From Candidatus Kouleothrix ribensis (GTDB lineage Bacteria > Chloroflexota > Chloroflexia > Chloroflexales > Roseiflexaceae), in NCBI GenBank assembly GCA_016722075.1, contig JADKGW010000002.1:372001-436000 (forward strand): a stretch of DNA of 64,000 bases, written 5' to 3'. Under the pieces are notes generated by a model. That model was not told the DNA's origin and did not search any database. It worked only from the letters and a program-made list of their open reading frames with translations. Position numbers and translations under genes: made by a program. Positions 1-8,183 of the stretch are shown here, one piece after another (the stretch's first letter is position 1; every line of letters starts with the position of its first letter).

Positions 1-288
1 CTTGGCGATTTCGCCAACCCAATCCGCGAGGCGATCGGCGGCGGCCTGGCCTGGATTCAGTCGACTACCAAGCGCGCGGCGCCCGGCAGCATGATCGACA
101 TCCCGCTGGCGCATAAGGACGCGCTGTATGTGCGCGGCAACTACGACACGATCACCGTTCACCTGCCCGACGCGCCGCACCCCGACGAGCTGGCGGTGAT
201 CATTGCGGCGGCGAACCGTGGCTACCTCAACCCGCGCCTGGGCGGCCTGCAAGCCTCTGAGATCACCGTGCGCGATGGCCTGCGGTAG
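1..288 (+). CDS. Amino-acid-synthesis family protein, C-terminal part (5' end outside window)
   Basis: The frame is open from base 1 with no start, so this is the last 95 codons of a gene that begins before the window. The visible segment contains IPLAHKDALYVRGNYDTI, then a DAPHPDEL stretch, and ends in a VGGL-like element (LGGLQASEI) followed by DGLR. This ending matches my memory of the PF06684 'amino acid synthesis' family, whose members finish with a GGL...GLR signature. The biochemical role of the family is poorly defined. Family assignment is by recalled motif only. Nothing in the context (a DinB-like remnant, then an epimerase on the other strand) suggests a pathway. Confidence 0.55.
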   Translation, partial: LGDFANPIREAIGGGLAWIQSTTKRAAPGSMIDIPLAHKDALYVRGNYDTITVHLPDAPHPDELAVIIAAANRGYLNPRLGGLQASEITVRDGLR

Positions 289-337
289 CGCAAGGAAATA
301 GCCTGCGCCTGGTTAGCGCGAAGGCGCCGCGCGCCGG

Positions 338-442
338 ATGCTCGCCCACGCACTGGCCGAGCGCATCGCCACGACTCATGCGCGCCTGCTCGAGATCGTG
401 GCCGAGCCGGCCGAGCAGCTCAGCTGGCGGCGGCATCAGTAA
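338..442 (+). pseudogene. Possible DinB-like N-terminal remnant (34 codons)
   Basis: A short open frame begins at ATG 338 and stops at TAA 440-442. Its peptide has the pattern ALAERIATTHARLLEIVAE followed by EQLSW, which resembles the first helix of DinB/DUF664-type four-helix proteins (typically RLL..V..LSEEQL.W). The rest of such a domain (about 120 residues) is missing, and the next gene on the opposite strand starts only 4 bases further on. I read it as a truncated remnant. A chance ORF in GC-rich DNA is also possible. Confidence 0.3.
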
Positions 443-445
443 CAA

Positions 446-1318
446 CTACTGCGCGACCAGCTCGGCGCGCGTGCCCAGGCCGTAGCTTTCCCAGCCGTAG
501 CGCGGCTCGAAGCCGAGCAGCGCGCGCGCGCCGCGAATGTCGAACAGCGCACCATAGGCCGGTAGCGCTGTAGCCGGCACGGGCGCGCCCGGCATGTACG
601 CGGCCACCAGCTCGCGAGTGGGGATGGGCATGCATGTGTCGGCGGCGCTGACGAAGCAGGCGTGGTGGCCCTCGGCCGGGCCGACCAGCGCAAGCCGGGC
701 CGCGCGCCCGCAGTCGCGCGTGTCGACGTAGCTCCACAGGTTGGCGGCGCCGGCGGCCGGGTTCTGCCAGAACGGCAGCAGGTCGCGCTGAAAGGTGGCC
801 GGGGTATGCGCCCAGACGATCCGCAGGCTGATCGCCGCCAGCCCGCAGCGTGCGGCGTAGCTGGCCACCAGTTGCTCGCCGAGCGATTTCGAGAGCGCGT
901 AGGGATCTTGCGGATCGTGCGGGTGCTGCTCGTCGAGCGGCAGGTAGCGCGGCACGATCGGGCGATAGTTGAACGGGTAGCCCAGCACCGACATGCTCGA
1001 GGTCCACACGAAGCGCTTGATGCCAAGCAGCCGGCAGGCCTCGAGCACATTGAACAGCATCATCATATTCGTGCGGAACAGCAGCTGGTCGGGGCAGCCG
1101 CCCGGCCGCGGGATGGCAGCGGCATGCACCACCGCGTCGCAGCCATCGAGCAGGCTTAGCGCGTGGCCGAGATCTTCAAGATCGACCTGGCGGGCGGGGG
1201 CCGGCAGGTCGGGTGCGAGCTGACGATCGCCGACGATCACGTGGTGGCCCTGGCTCACCAGCTCGTCGACAATCGCACGGCCAATGTGGCCGGCGCCGCC
1301 GGTGACGGCAACGTGCAT
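446..1318 (-). CDS. NAD(P)-dependent epimerase/dehydratase (extended SDR)
   Basis: A 290-residue extended short-chain dehydrogenase/reductase, probably acting on a nucleotide sugar or similar substrate. It opens with MHVAVTGGAGHIGRAI, the glycine-rich Rossmann motif (TGGAGHIG). AAAIPRP corresponds to the NNAG-like region. TSSMSVLG supplies the catalytic Ser, and YALSK is the YxxxK catalytic pair. The start at 1318 puts the Rossmann motif at the very N-terminus. The frame stays open upstream to 2308, but that part is the antisense shadow of the next gene. It is transcribed divergently from the cyclo-ligase gene at 1433. Substrate cannot be inferred. Confidence 0.85.
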   Translation of the reverse strand: MHVAVTGGAGHIGRAIVDELVSQGHHVIVGDRQLAPDLPAPARQVDLEDLGHALSLLDGCDAVVHAAAIPRPGGCPDQLLFRTNMMMLFNVLEACRLLGIKRFVWTSSMSVLGYPFNYRPIVPRYLPLDEQHPHDPQDPYALSKSLGEQLVASYAARCGLAAISLRIVWAHTPATFQRDLLPFWQNPAAGAANLWSYVDTRDCGRAARLALVGPAEGHHACFVSAADTCMPIPTRELVAAYMPGAPVPATALPAYGALFDIRGARALLGFEPRYGWESYGLGTRAELVAQ

Positions 1319-1389
1319 GGGTGTACCTCTTCTCGATCGAACTGCCGCAGGCAAAAAAGCCGGCCGCGTAACGCTGGAACTGTGGGATA

Positions 1390-1397
1390 AGTATACT
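1390..1397. promoter_or_regulatory. Palindromic -10 candidate between divergent genes
   Basis: The sequence AGTATACT reads as a TATACT -10 hexamer on both strands. It lies between the minus-strand epimerase start (1318) and the plus-strand cyclo-ligase start (1433). No good -35 is visible at 17 bases on the plus strand, so this is only a candidate shared promoter core. Confidence 0.3.
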
Positions 1398-1432
1398 GCA
1401 TTGGCGACACATGCTCGCGAGGAGCGAACTAC

Positions 1433-2197
1433 ATGACCGATCAGAACCAAGCTGGCTGGGCCGGCCGGCATCAGGGCAAAGACGCGCTGCGCGAGGAGAT
1501 CTGGGCGGCGCTCAAGCGCAACGCCGCCTCGCCCAGCGACCCATTCGGCCATATCCCCGACTTCGTCGGCGCCGAGCAGGCCGCCGAGCGGCTGGCGGCG
1601 CTGCCGATCTGGCGGCAGGCCCAGGTGATCAAGGCTAACCCCGACGCGGCCCAGGCACCCGTGCGGCTGCGCGCGCTGCGCGACGGCAAGCTGCTGTACA
1701 TGGCGGTGCCGCGGCTCACCGACGCGCGCTGCTTCGTCGAGCTGCGCGCCGACGACCTGGCCGCGCGCGCGATCGACCTGGCCGACGCAGCACGCTGGCA
1801 GGGCGCGCTCGAGCATGGCCGGCTGGTCGCGTTCGAGCAGATGCAGCCGATCGACCTGGTGGTGACCGGCTGCGTGGCGGTGACACGCAGCGGCGGTCGC
1901 ACCGGCAAGGGCGCCGGCTTCGCCGACCTCGAGCTGGGCATGCTGCGGCAGCTCGGCCTGCTGCGCCCCGGCACGCCGATCGTCACGACCATCCACGCGC
2001 TCCAGCTGGTCGACGACGCGCGCCTGCCCATGCAGCCGCACGACTCGGCGCTCGACTGGATCGTCACGCCCGAGCAGGTGATCGAGACCCACTCGCCCTA
2101 CCCGCAGCCAGGCGGGATCGACTGGGATGCCGTACAGCCCGACCAGTACGAGGCCATCCCGGCGCTCAAGGTGCTGCGCGCCGCCCGAGGAGGCTAA
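1433..2197 (+). CDS. 5-formyltetrahydrofolate cyclo-ligase family protein
   Basis: A 254-residue protein of the MTHFS-like family, whose characterised members convert 5-formyl-THF to 5,10-methenyl-THF using ATP. The diagnostic element is GGRTGKGAGFADLELGML, the G-x-G-x-GKG-x-G-x-DLE nucleotide/folate site near residue 155. At 254 residues it is longer than the usual 180-200 residue enzyme, like the 5-FCL-like branch seen in archaea and some bacteria, so its true substrate may differ. A GAGGAG ribosome-binding site at 1419-1424 supports ATG 1433. Its stop is 3 bases before the next start, so the two genes are probably co-transcribed. Confidence 0.8.
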   Translation: MTDQNQAGWAGRHQGKDALREEIWAALKRNAASPSDPFGHIPDFVGAEQAAERLAALPIWRQAQVIKANPDAAQAPVRLRALRDGKLLYMAVPRLTDARCFVELRADDLAARAIDLADAARWQGALEHGRLVAFEQMQPIDLVVTGCVAVTRSGGRTGKGAGFADLELGMLRQLGLLRPGTPIVTTIHALQLVDDARLPMQPHDSALDWIVTPEQVIETHSPYPQPGGIDWDAVQPDQYEAIPALKVLRAARGG

Positions 2198-2200
2198 CCC

Positions 2201-5200
2201 ATGCCCAACCGGCCACAGTTCTCGCTCGACGCCAAGTACACGCTGGCCGAAGGTAGCATCCTGCTCTCGGGTGTGCAGGCGCTGGTGCGCTTGCCGCTCG
2301 ACCAGCACCGCGCCGATCGGGCGCGCGGCCTGAACACCGCCGGGGTGATCTCGGGCTACCGCGGCTCGCCGCTGGCCGGCTTCGACATGCTGCTACAGAG
2401 CCAGCAGCGCCTGCTCGAGCAGCACCAGATCAGGTTTATTCCTGGCGTCAACGAGGATCTTGGCGCGACGATCGTGTTCGGCAGCCAGATCGCCAACCTG
2501 TTCCCCGCACCCACCTACGACGGCGTGATCGGCCTGTGGTATGGCAAGGCGCCGGGTGTCGATCGCAGCGGCGACGCCTTCAAGCACGGCAACTTCGCTG
2601 GCGTGGGGCGCTACGGCGGCGTGCTGGTGGTGGCCGGCGACGACCCGCTCTCGAAGTCGTCGACGCTGCCCTCGCAGTCGGAGGTCGCGCTGTACGACGC
2701 GCTCATGCCGGTGCTGGCGCCCGGCACGGTGCAGGATGTGCTCGACTTTGGCCGGCTGGGCTTCGAGCTATCGCGCTACTCGGGGCTGTGGGTCGGCTTC
2801 AAGCTAGTCACCACCGTCGCCGACCAGTTCAGCACCGCCGAGGTCGGCGCGGCCCGCTTGCCGATCGTGCGGCCCGAGCTGACGATCAATGGCCGGGCAT
2901 GGCAGCCGACCCAGGCGGCCACGCTGGGCGCGCCGACCAGCCTGGCGCTCGAGCAGGAGATCTACGAGGGCCGGCTGGTGGCGGCCAGGGCCTTCGCCGC
3001 CGCCAACCGCCTGAATCGGGTCGCTGTGGCCGCGCCGGGTGCCTGGCTGGGCATCGCCGCCGCCGGCAAGACCTACTACGAGCTGCGGCAGGCGCTGGCC
3101 GACCTGGGCCTCGACGACGCGGCGCTGGAGCGCTATGGCGTGCGCCTGCTGCAGATTGGCATGGTCTTCCCGCTTGAGCCGCAGATCATCCACAGCTTCA
3201 CACAGGGCCTGGAAGAGCTGCTGGTGGTCGAGGAGAAGCGCGCGTTCCTCGAGCTGTTCGTGCGCGACATTCTGTACGACCGGGCCGACCGGCCGCGTGT
3301 GCTAGGCAAGCACGACGAGCAGGGCCGGCCGCTCATCCCGCCTGGCGGCGAGCTCGACGCCGACCGGCTCGCGCCGCTGCTGGCCACCCGGCTGGTGCAG
3401 CGCATCCCGCGCGAAGCGATCGAGCCGCGCCTGGCCTTCATGCGCGCGCGTACGGCGCAGCCGATCGTGCCGCTGACGCAGGCCGCGCCGCGCACGGCCT
3501 ACTTCTGCTCGGGCTGCCCGCACAACCGCTCAACCGTCGTGCCCGAGGGGTCGCTCGCGGCCGGCGGGATCGGCTGCCACGGCCTGGTGCTGGGAATGGA
3601 CCGCCACACGATCGGGCTGGGGCATATGGGCGGCGAGGGCGCGCAGTGGGTCGGCATCGCGCCATTCTCGGGCACGCCGCACCTGTTTCAGAACATCGGC
3701 GACGGCACGCTGTTCCACTCGGGCTCGCTGGCCATCCGCCAGGCGGTTGCCGCCGGCGCCACGATCACCTACAAGATCTTGTTCAACAGCGCCGTAGGCA
3801 TGACCGGCGGTCAGCCGGTCGATGGGGCCATGCCGGTGGCCGCGCTGACACGCATGCTCGAGGCCGAGGGCGTTGGAACGATGATCGTCACCAGCGATCA
3901 GCCCGACAAATACCCGCGCGATACGCGCTGGGCGCCGGGGGTGCGGATCTGGCATCGCGACCGGCTGGACGAGGCCCAGCGCGTGTTGCGCGCCAGCCCT
4001 GGTGTGACCGCGCTGATCCACGATCAAACCTGCGCCGCCGAGCTGCGCCGGCGCCGCAAGCGCGGCCGCGCGCCCGACCCGGCCACGCGCGTGTTTATCA
4101 ACGAGGCGGTGTGCGAAGGCTGCGGCGACTGCGGCGCCAAGTCGAACTGCCTGAGCGTCCAGCCGGTCGACACCGAGTTCGGCCGCAAGACCCAGATCCA
4201 CCAGTCGTCGTGCAATAAAGACTATTCGTGCCTGCTGGGCGACTGCCCGGCCTTCGTGACTGTGGAGCCAGGCGCGTCGAGAACCAGGAACCCAGCGCTA
4301 AGCACCAAGCACCAAAAACCAGGAACAGAGCATGATGCAATCAGCGGGCGGTTCTCGGCGCTTAGTGCGCAGTTCCCCGAGCCGGCCCCGCGCTTCGGCG
4401 CGGCCAGCAGCATCTACATGGTCGGCATCGGCGGCACCGGCGTGGTGACCGTCAACCAGATCCTGGGCACGGCCGCGCTGCTCGACGGCAAACATATTGA
4501 TGGTATGGATCAGACCGGGCTGAGCCAGAAGGGCGGGCAGGTTGTGTCGAACCTGAAGATCGCCGCTGCGCCGCCCACCGGCGCGAACCGGCTCTCGGCC
4601 GGCGCAGCCGACTGCTACCTGGGCTTCGACATTCTGGCCGCCAGTGCGCCGCAGCACCTCTCGCGCGCGCGCGCCGGCCACACCGTCGCGGTTGTATCGA
4701 CCAGCCAGGTGCCGACGGGCGCGATGGTCGCCTCGACGGCGGTGCGCTTCCCCGAGCGCGAGCTGCTGATCGGCGGCATCAACCGGCACACGCACGCCGG
4801 CGCCAACGTATTCTTCGACGCGGTCGATCTGGCCGAGCGCTGCTTTGGCGATCACCTGGCCGCGAACATGATCGTGCTTGGCGCGGCCTACCAGGCCGGG
4901 CTGATCCCGGTAGGCGCCGCAGCGATCGAGCAGGCGATCGAGCTGAACGGCGTGGCCGCGCAGATGAACGCGCAGGCATTCCGGCTAGGCCGGCGCGTGG
5001 TGGCCGACCCGGCCTGGCTGCGCGAGCAGGTGCCGGCGCGGCTTGGCGCGCAGGCCACACCGCCGGCGCTGGGCAGAGCAGCGCGCCGGCTGGTTGAGTC
5101 GGCCGAGGCCGAGGGCGAGCTGCGCCGGCTGCTCGAGATCCGCGTGCCCGCGCTGATCGCCTACCAGAGCGCCGGCTACGCGCGCGAGTACGTAGCGTTC

Positions 5201-5737
5201 GTGCGGCGGGTGCGCGCGGCCGAGCGCGCCGCAGCCCCTGGGCAGTCGCGCCTGAGCGAGGCAGTGGCGCGCTACCTGTTCAAGCTTATGGCCTACAAAG
5301 ACGAATACGAGGTCGCGCGGCTGCATTTGGGCGGCGGGCTGAGCCAGGCGCTGGCCGAGGCATTCGGCGCCGACGCGCGCGTATCCTACCACCTGCACCC
5401 GCCATTTCTGCGCGCGCTCGGCTGGCAGAAGAAGATCCGGCTGGGGCGCTGGTTCGACGGCGCGTACCGGCTGCTGCGGGCCGGCCGGCGGCTGCGCGGC
5501 ACGCGCCTCGACCCGTTCGGCTACGCGGCTATGCGCCGGCTCGAGCGGGCGCTGATCGGCGAGTACCGCGCGCTGATCGAGCAGGCACTGGCCGGCCTCG
5601 CGCCCGCGACATACGAGCGCGCGGTGGCGCTGGCCGAGCTGCCCGACATGATCCGCGGCTACGAGCAAGTCAAGCTGCACAGCGTCGAGCGCTTTCGGGG
5701 CGTTGCGCGCGAGCTTCTGGGGGCGCTGCGCGCTTAG
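2201..5737 (+). CDS. Indolepyruvate:ferredoxin oxidoreductase, fused alpha-gamma type
   Basis: A 1178-residue fusion enzyme for oxidative decarboxylation of aryl/2-oxo acids to acyl-CoA with ferredoxin as acceptor. The N-terminal part holds the pyrimidine half of the TPP-binding fold (GYRGSPLAGFD). The middle has CSGCPHNRST and GGIGCHGL, then TPP contacts in the GDGTLFHSG region. Next comes a cysteine-rich Fe-S segment (CEGCGDCGAKSNCL, later SSCNKDYSCLLGDCPAF). The C-terminal third starts the gamma domain at MVGIGGTGVVT and ends in the DUF6537-like region. Between the Fe-S segment and the gamma domain there is an unusual in-frame insertion at about residues 690-725 (described separately). An AGGAGG motif precedes ATG 2201. 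Confidence 0.9.
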   Translation: MPNRPQFSLDAKYTLAEGSILLSGVQALVRLPLDQHRADRARGLNTAGVISGYRGSPLAGFDMLLQSQQRLLEQHQIRFIPGVNEDLGATIVFGSQIANLFPAPTYDGVIGLWYGKAPGVDRSGDAFKHGNFAGVGRYGGVLVVAGDDPLSKSSTLPSQSEVALYDALMPVLAPGTVQDVLDFGRLGFELSRYSGLWVGFKLVTTVADQFSTAEVGAARLPIVRPELTINGRAWQPTQAATLGAPTSLALEQEIYEGRLVAARAFAAANRLNRVAVAAPGAWLGIAAAGKTYYELRQALADLGLDDAALERYGVRLLQIGMVFPLEPQIIHSFTQGLEELLVVEEKRAFLELFVRDILYDRADRPRVLGKHDEQGRPLIPPGGELDADRLAPLLATRLVQRIPREAIEPRLAFMRARTAQPIVPLTQAAPRTAYFCSGCPHNRSTVVPEGSLAAGGIGCHGLVLGMDRHTIGLGHMGGEGAQWVGIAPFSGTPHLFQNIGDGTLFHSGSLAIRQAVAAGATITYKILFNSAVGMTGGQPVDGAMPVAALTRMLEAEGVGTMIVTSDQPDKYPRDTRWAPGVRIWHRDRLDEAQRVLRASPGVTALIHDQTCAAELRRRRKRGRAPDPATRVFINEAVCEGCGDCGAKSNCLSVQPVDTEFGRKTQIHQSSCNKDYSCLLGDCPAFVTVEPGASRTRNPALSTKHQKPGTEHDAISGRFSALSAQFPEPAPRFGAASSIYMVGIGGTGVVTVNQILGTAALLDGKHIDGMDQTGLSQKGGQVVSNLKIAAAPPTGANRLSAGAADCYLGFDILAASAPQHLSRARAGHTVAVVSTSQVPTGAMVASTAVRFPERELLIGGINRHTHAGANVFFDAVDLAERCFGDHLAANMIVLGAAYQAGLIPVGAAAIEQAIELNGVAAQMNAQAFRLGRRVVADPAWLREQVPARLGAQATPPALGRAARRLVESAEAEGELRRLLEIRVPALIAYQSAGYAREYVAFVRRVRAAERAAAPGQSRLSEAVARYLFKLMAYKDEYEVARLHLGGGLSQALAEAFGADARVSYHLHPPFLRALGWQKKIRLGRWFDGAYRLLRAGRRLRGTRLDPFGYAAMRRLERALIGEYRALIEQALAGLAPATYERAVALAELPDMIRGYEQVKLHSVERFRGVARELLGALRA
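4275..4345 (+). repeat. Low-complexity ACCAAGCACCAAAAACC tract inside a coding sequence
   Basis: Within the oxidoreductase gene, about 70 bases of A-rich, CCAAG/AACCAGG-type sequence interrupt otherwise GC-rich coding DNA. They are read in frame as a polar linker rich in Thr, Lys, His and Asn. The same kind of tract occurs in non-coding DNA at about 25577-25606 and, as its complement (GGTTCTTGGTTCT), at about 25772-25808. It therefore looks like a dispersed low-complexity repeat that has landed in, or been tolerated by, an interdomain linker. Confidence 0.7.
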
Positions 5738-6722
5738 CGTTCGGGGCGCTTCGCCCCCGTGCCCCCGCTGAGGCTTTCCGGGGCGCTTCGCCCCCGTGCC
5801 TCCTCGCTGAGGGCGGATACGTCGATCCGCCCTTACGGGGCGCTTCGCCCCCGTGCCCCCGCTGAGGGCGGATACGTCGATCCGCCCGTACGGGGCGCTG
5901 CGCCCCCGTGCCCCCGCTGAGGCTCTCCGAGGCGCTTCGCCCCCGTGCCCCCGCTGAGGCTCTCCGGGGCGCTTCGCCCCCGGCCCCCCGATTAGGGGAA
6001 CCCAGCCGGTTCCCCTCATACCCCTCCGGCAAGCGAGGCCAGCCCAGCCTGAAGCACATCGACGCATGCCCTCGCCAAGCGACTCAGGCGGTGCGCACCG
6101 AAGCACGCATGCGCTTGTGCCAACGATCATTCGGCCTGCCCGGAGGCATATGCGCCGGGCGCTGCGCCCCGCACCCCGCTACCCGCTGAGGGCGGATACG
6201 TCGATCCGCCCGTACGGGGCGCTGCGCCCCCGTGCCCCCGCTGAGGCTTTCCGGGACGCTTCGCCCCCGGCCCCCCGCTGAGGGGAACCCAGCCGGTTCC
6301 CCTCATACCCCTCCGGCAAGCGAGGCCAGCCCAGCCTGAAGCACATCGACGCATGCCCTCGCCAAGCGACTCAGGCGGTGCGCACCGAAGCACGCATGCG
6401 CTTGTGCCAACGATCATTCGGCCTGCCCGGAGGCATATGCGCCGGGCGCTGCGCCCCCGCACCCCGCTACCCGCTGAGGGCGGATACGTCGATCCGCCCG
6501 TACGGGGCGCTGCGCCCCCGTGCCCCCGCTGAGGCTTTCCGGGGCGCTTCGCCCCCGGCCCCCCGCTGAGGGGAACCCAGCCGGTTCCCCTCATACCCCT
6601 CCGGCAAGCGAGGCCAGCCCAGCCTGAAGCACATCGACGCATGCCCTCGCCAAGCGACTCAGGCGGTGCGCACCGAAGCACGCATGCGCTTGTGCCAACG
6701 ATCGTTCGGGCTGCCCTGAGGC
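5738..6722. repeat. GC-rich hairpin repeats and about 288-bp tandem repeat array
   Basis: No gene is visible here. The first part (5738-5990) repeats a unit built on GGGGCGCTTCGCCCCCGTGC and GAGGCTTTCCGG, with inserts reading GGGCGGATACGTCGATCCGC. From about 5994 a larger unit begins AGGGGAACCCAGCCGGTTCC and runs through CATCGACGCATGCCCTCGCC and CAACGATCATTCGGCCTGCC. Its starts at 5994, 6281 and 6569 give periods of 287 and 288 bases, so there are about two and a half copies. Each unit carries several self-complementary segments. Long ORFs on both strands here are by-products of the repeats. Confidence 0.85.
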
Positions 6723-6837
6723 ATGCGCGCCAATGCAACGTATCCGACCAGAGTATCGCCAACGATCATTCGGGCTGCCCCAGGGCATGCGCGCAGAACG
6801 GTGCGCATACGACAGCCTCAAATAGGGGGTCCGGGGT

Positions 6838-7055
6838 GAAACCCCGGCGGCGGGGTGCAGGGGCCGGCGGCGGCCCCTGCCGCGGGGCACGGGGGCGCGT
6901 AGCCCCCGCATGCGTGTCGGGCACGTAGCCCCCGCATGCGTGGAGCGCGGGGTTCGGGGGCGCGTAGCCCCCGCATGCGTGGAGCGCGGGGCTCGGGGGC
7001 GCGTAGCCCCCGCAAGCGTGTAGCACGAGGCGCGGGGCGCGTAGCCCCGCATGCC
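6838..7055. repeat. About 44-bp tandem repeats (GGGGGCGCGTAGCCCCCGCA)
   Basis: Three to five imperfect copies of a unit reading GGGGGCGCGTAGCCCCCGCA followed by TGCGTGGAGCGCGGGG fill the space before the tyrosine recombinase. Each unit contains a strong inverted repeat (GGGGGC/GCCCCC), so the DNA could form a series of hairpins. They continue without a gap from the 288-bp array. Confidence 0.8.
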
Positions 7056-7060
7056 TGTGC

Positions 7061-7066
7061 TATAAT
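7061..7066 (+). promoter_or_regulatory. Candidate -10 box, possibly giving a leaderless transcript
   Basis: TATAAT lies 7 bases upstream of the recombinase ATG at 7073, with no recognisable ribosome-binding site between them. If used, transcription would start at or next to the ATG and give a leaderless mRNA. No -35 consensus is visible in the repeat sequence upstream. Confidence 0.45.
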
Positions 7067-7072
7067 GATCTT

Positions 7073-8131
7073 ATGGTCGAACCAACCCAACCACCCATAC
7101 CAATCAGCGCCGCCGCTGCCGAGTGGGCCGCCGCCCAGCGCGCCCGCCGCAAGCCGCTGGCCGCCACCACGATCGAGTCGTACAGCGACGCATGGCGCTC
7201 GTTTGCGGCATGGGCCGCGCGCCAGGGCCGGCGCACCGTCGCCGAGATCGATGCGCACGACCTGGCGCGCTGGATCGACTCGCTGGCCCGCAAGGCCGAT
7301 GGCACCACGCTAACCTACAGCCACGGCGCGCTGGCGATCTGCAAGTTTCTAGCCGACCGTGGCGCGCTAACCTGCGACCTGGCGCTGCTGCGCATGCACC
7401 TGCGCGACGCGCTGCCACGTGCCCCGGCCGGCCGCGCGCCCGATGTGCCCGACCTGCGACGGCTGGTTGGATTCTACGACACCGAGCTACCTGCGGCCGG
7501 CAGCGGCACCGCCCGCGAGCGCGAGCGCCTGAACGGGCTGCGCAACGCTGCCCTGCTGCACGCGCTGTTCTCCACCGGCGCGCGCATCTCCGAGCTGCTG
7601 GCGCTCGATATCGCCGACGTGCGCGACGACGACGGCATGATCGCGCCGCGCGCCTACGTGCTGGGCAAGGGCCAGCGCAAGCGCGCCGTATTCGTGCGGC
7701 CGCACGCCCAGCGCGCGATCGAGCGCTACCTGCTGGCGCGGCGTACCAGCTTCCCCAAAGCCGAAGCGCTGATCATCTCGCATGGGCCGCGCGGTGCCGG
7801 CGGCCGGCTCAATCGTGTGGCCGCCTGGGTGGTGGTGACCAACGCCGCCCATATGCTGGCCGATCAGATCGAGGCCGAGGGCCGCGTGCGCGAGGCCCGG
7901 CTGCTGCGCGCGACCACTCCGCACACCTTTCGGCATTTCGTGGCGATGTGGCTGCTGAACGAGGGCGCCCAGATGTCCGAGGTATCGGCGCTGCTGGGGC
8001 ACGCCAACACCCGCATCACCGAGCAGTACTACGCGCGCCACACCGACGATCGGCTGCAAGAGCTGCACGACCAGTTCGCGCCCGACCCGACTGTGCCCAC
8101 CGCGAAGAAGCTGCGGCGCAAGCGCGCCTAG
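7073..8131 (+). CDS. Tyrosine recombinase/integrase (XerC/D-like)
   Basis: A 352-residue site-specific recombinase. The N-terminal SAM-like core-binding domain spans about residues 10-115 (TIESYSDAWRSFAAWAA). The catalytic domain has all expected residues: R171 in TGARISELLAL, K199 in VLGKGQRKRAV, H284 and R287 in TPHTFRHFVA, H310 in LLGHANTRIT and the nucleophile Y319 in EQYYARH, nine residues after H310 as is usual. An insert between K199 and H284 (about residues 240-280) makes it longer than the roughly 300-residue XerC/XerD. It lies directly downstream of repeat arrays and upstream of a HipA-like gene. It could be a chromosomal Xer paralogue or the integrase of a lost element. Confidence 0.85.
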   Translation: MVEPTQPPIPISAAAAEWAAAQRARRKPLAATTIESYSDAWRSFAAWAARQGRRTVAEIDAHDLARWIDSLARKADGTTLTYSHGALAICKFLADRGALTCDLALLRMHLRDALPRAPAGRAPDVPDLRRLVGFYDTELPAAGSGTARERERLNGLRNAALLHALFSTGARISELLALDIADVRDDDGMIAPRAYVLGKGQRKRAVFVRPHAQRAIERYLLARRTSFPKAEALIISHGPRGAGGRLNRVAAWVVVTNAAHMLADQIEAEGRVREARLLRATTPHTFRHFVAMWLLNEGAQMSEVSALLGHANTRITEQYYARHTDDRLQELHDQFAPDPTVPTAKKLRRKRA

Positions 8132-8139
8132 CCCCTGGC

Positions 8140-8145
8140 TATAAT
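8140..8145 (+). promoter_or_regulatory. Candidate -10 box for the HipA-like gene
   Basis: TATAAT starts 9 bases after the recombinase stop codon and 44 bases upstream of the chosen start at 8184. There is no convincing -35, so this rests on the hexamer and position alone. Confidence 0.4.
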
Positions 8146-8183
8146 TGACGCAGTGCTACCTCGCTGGCGAGAGAGAGATACCA

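Noticed and set aside
1319..2308. Upstream extension of the minus-strand epimerase frame to 620 residues
   Set aside because: It is the antisense of the cyclo-ligase and oxidoreductase genes; the Rossmann motif begins at the internal ATG 1318.
5738..6762. Several ORFs of 63-381 codons on both strands across the repeat arrays
   Set aside because: They repeat the same peptide with the 288-bp period, have no ribosome-binding sites and follow from GC-rich repeats lacking stops.
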